Below are positions 5,940 to 6,243 of a stretch of 6,243 nucleotides of DNA, piece after piece. The position numbers were made by a program, and so were the translations under genes. Under the pieces are notes generated by a model. That model was not told where the DNA came from. It was given only the letters and a program-made list of their open reading frames with translations, and did no database searches. Numbering within the stretch: the first letter of the stretch is position 1; each line of letters begins with the position of its first letter. The stretch is from Acidobacteriota bacterium (GTDB taxonomy: Bacteria; Acidobacteriota; UBA890), in assembly GCA_022563115.1 (NCBI GenBank), contig JADFNY010000230.1, positions 1 through 6,243 on the forward strand, in the 5' to 3' direction.

Positions 5940-5947
5940 CTTGTAGA
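5918..5947. promoter_or_regulatory. Operator-like 10-bp inverted repeat over the PadR promoter
   Basis: TCTACAAGAG (5918-5927) and CTCTTGTAGA (5938-5947) are perfect reverse complements with a 10-nt centre, so the arm centres are two helical turns apart. The dyad fills the promoter spacer and covers the -10 box, where a bound dimer would block RNA polymerase. PadR-family proteins commonly repress their own promoters at dyads of this kind, and the arms contain the TACA/TGTA elements reported for some. Self-repression by the adjacent PadR protein is therefore likely (inference). Confidence 0.65.
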
Positions 5948-5981
5948 ACATCTAGAGGAAGGGTGGCCGCGACCTGGCCGC

Positions 5982-6006
5982 AGCAGGGTGCTTTCAGGAC
6001 CCTGCT
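5982..6006 (+). promoter_or_regulatory. Hairpin in the PadR mRNA leader
   Basis: AGCAGGGT (5982-5989) pairs perfectly with ACCCTGCT (5999-6006) across a 9-nt loop, about 70 nt before the PadR start. No T-run follows. Just before it TGGCCGC occurs twice (5964-5970 and 5975-5981). It matches no riboswitch class I recognise. Confidence 0.35.
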
Positions 6007-6076
6007 AGAGCCGGGGAGAGCTCGAGCGAGGGTTTCCGTTCGTCGAGAAGGGTCGCCGTCAGAACCGCGAGAACCG

Positions 6077-6243
6077 ATGACCAAAGCAAGGTCAGACCTG
6101 CTCCAGGGGACCCTGGACATGCTGATTCTCAGGACCCTGGCGTCGGGCGCCGGCCACGGCTGGGGCATCGCGCAGCGCATCCAGGAGATTTCCAAGGACG
6201 TCCTGCAGGTCAACCAGGGATCGCTGTATCCGGCGCTGCACCG
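6077..6243 (+). CDS. PadR family transcriptional regulator (N-terminal part, cut by window edge)
   Basis: The first 55 codons of a PadR-type repressor, a winged-helix DNA-binding family usually about 110 residues long. The visible part has the family signature: DLLQGTLDMLILRTLASG at 7-24 (helix 1), GHGWGIAQRIQEIS at 27-39 (helix 2) and the recognition region VLQVNQGSLYPALH at 42-55. The start is ATG 6077; the Shine-Dalgarno is weak (CGCGAG), but the N-terminus is the right length for the family. It is transcribed away from the hydrolase, from a promoter with a dyad operator. In Acidobacteriota such PadR genes often precede MacB-like ABC permease genes; whether that holds here lies outside the window. 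The wing and dimerisation helix are missing only because of the edge. Confidence 0.9.
   Translation, partial: MTKARSDLLQGTLDMLILRTLASGAGHGWGIAQRIQEISKDVLQVNQGSLYPALH

Noticed and set aside
5803..6213. N-terminal extension of the hydrolase
   Set aside because: The extension crosses the divergent promoters and the PadR coding start, has no homology-like character, and the GGAGG-preceded ATG at 5802 gives a proper signal peptide and normal length.

Overview
The window is GC-rich bacterial DNA that is almost fully coding. It carries seven genes that appear intact, one gene cut off by the right edge, and one short relic. The organism cannot be fixed from the sequence. The N-terminus of the PadR regulator (DLLQGTLDMLIL...VNQGSLYPALH), together with the GC bias and the mix of stand-alone accessory enzymes, resembles what is common in Acidobacteriota, Gemmatimonadota and similar soil or sediment lineages. 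That placement is inference.

Layout: (1) 44-994 (+) is a class C (lipoprotein e(P4)-type) acid phosphatase lipoprotein. (2) It converges with a run of minus-strand genes. Read in their own direction from the right, these are a signal-peptide-bearing epoxide-hydrolase-like alpha/beta hydrolase (5802-4912), a class I SAM methyltransferase (4866-4075), a 44-codon relic resembling an MFS transporter (4074-3940), a ZIP-family metal transporter (3935-3171), an iodotyrosine-deiodinase-like nitroreductase (3076-2408), a short-chain dehydrogenase (2302-1517) and a DoxX-family membrane protein (1520-1080). (3) A divergent intergenic region (5803-6076) separates the hydrolase from a plus-strand PadR regulator (6077 to the edge). 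It holds a good sigma70-like promoter on each strand, and the PadR-side promoter contains a perfect 10-bp inverted repeat lying between and over its -35/-10 elements.

How the genes relate: the dehydrogenase and DoxX genes overlap by 4 nt (GTGA) and are almost certainly translated together. The other minus-strand genes share a direction with gaps of 45, 139, 94 and 105 nt. They could be one loose transcript from the hydrolase promoter or several units; no common pathway is evident. The PadR gene looks self-regulated.

Most interesting points: the nitroreductase keeps the Glu-Tyr-Lys substrate triad of animal iodotyrosine deiodinase at identical spacing; the PadR promoter has a textbook operator; a perfect 12-bp hairpin directly abuts the ribosome binding site of the ZIP gene, inside the MFS-like relic; and two inverted repeats interleave in the 2337-2410 gap. 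I do not see an undescribed multi-gene system here; no CRISPR array, insertion sequence, tRNA or rRNA was recognised.
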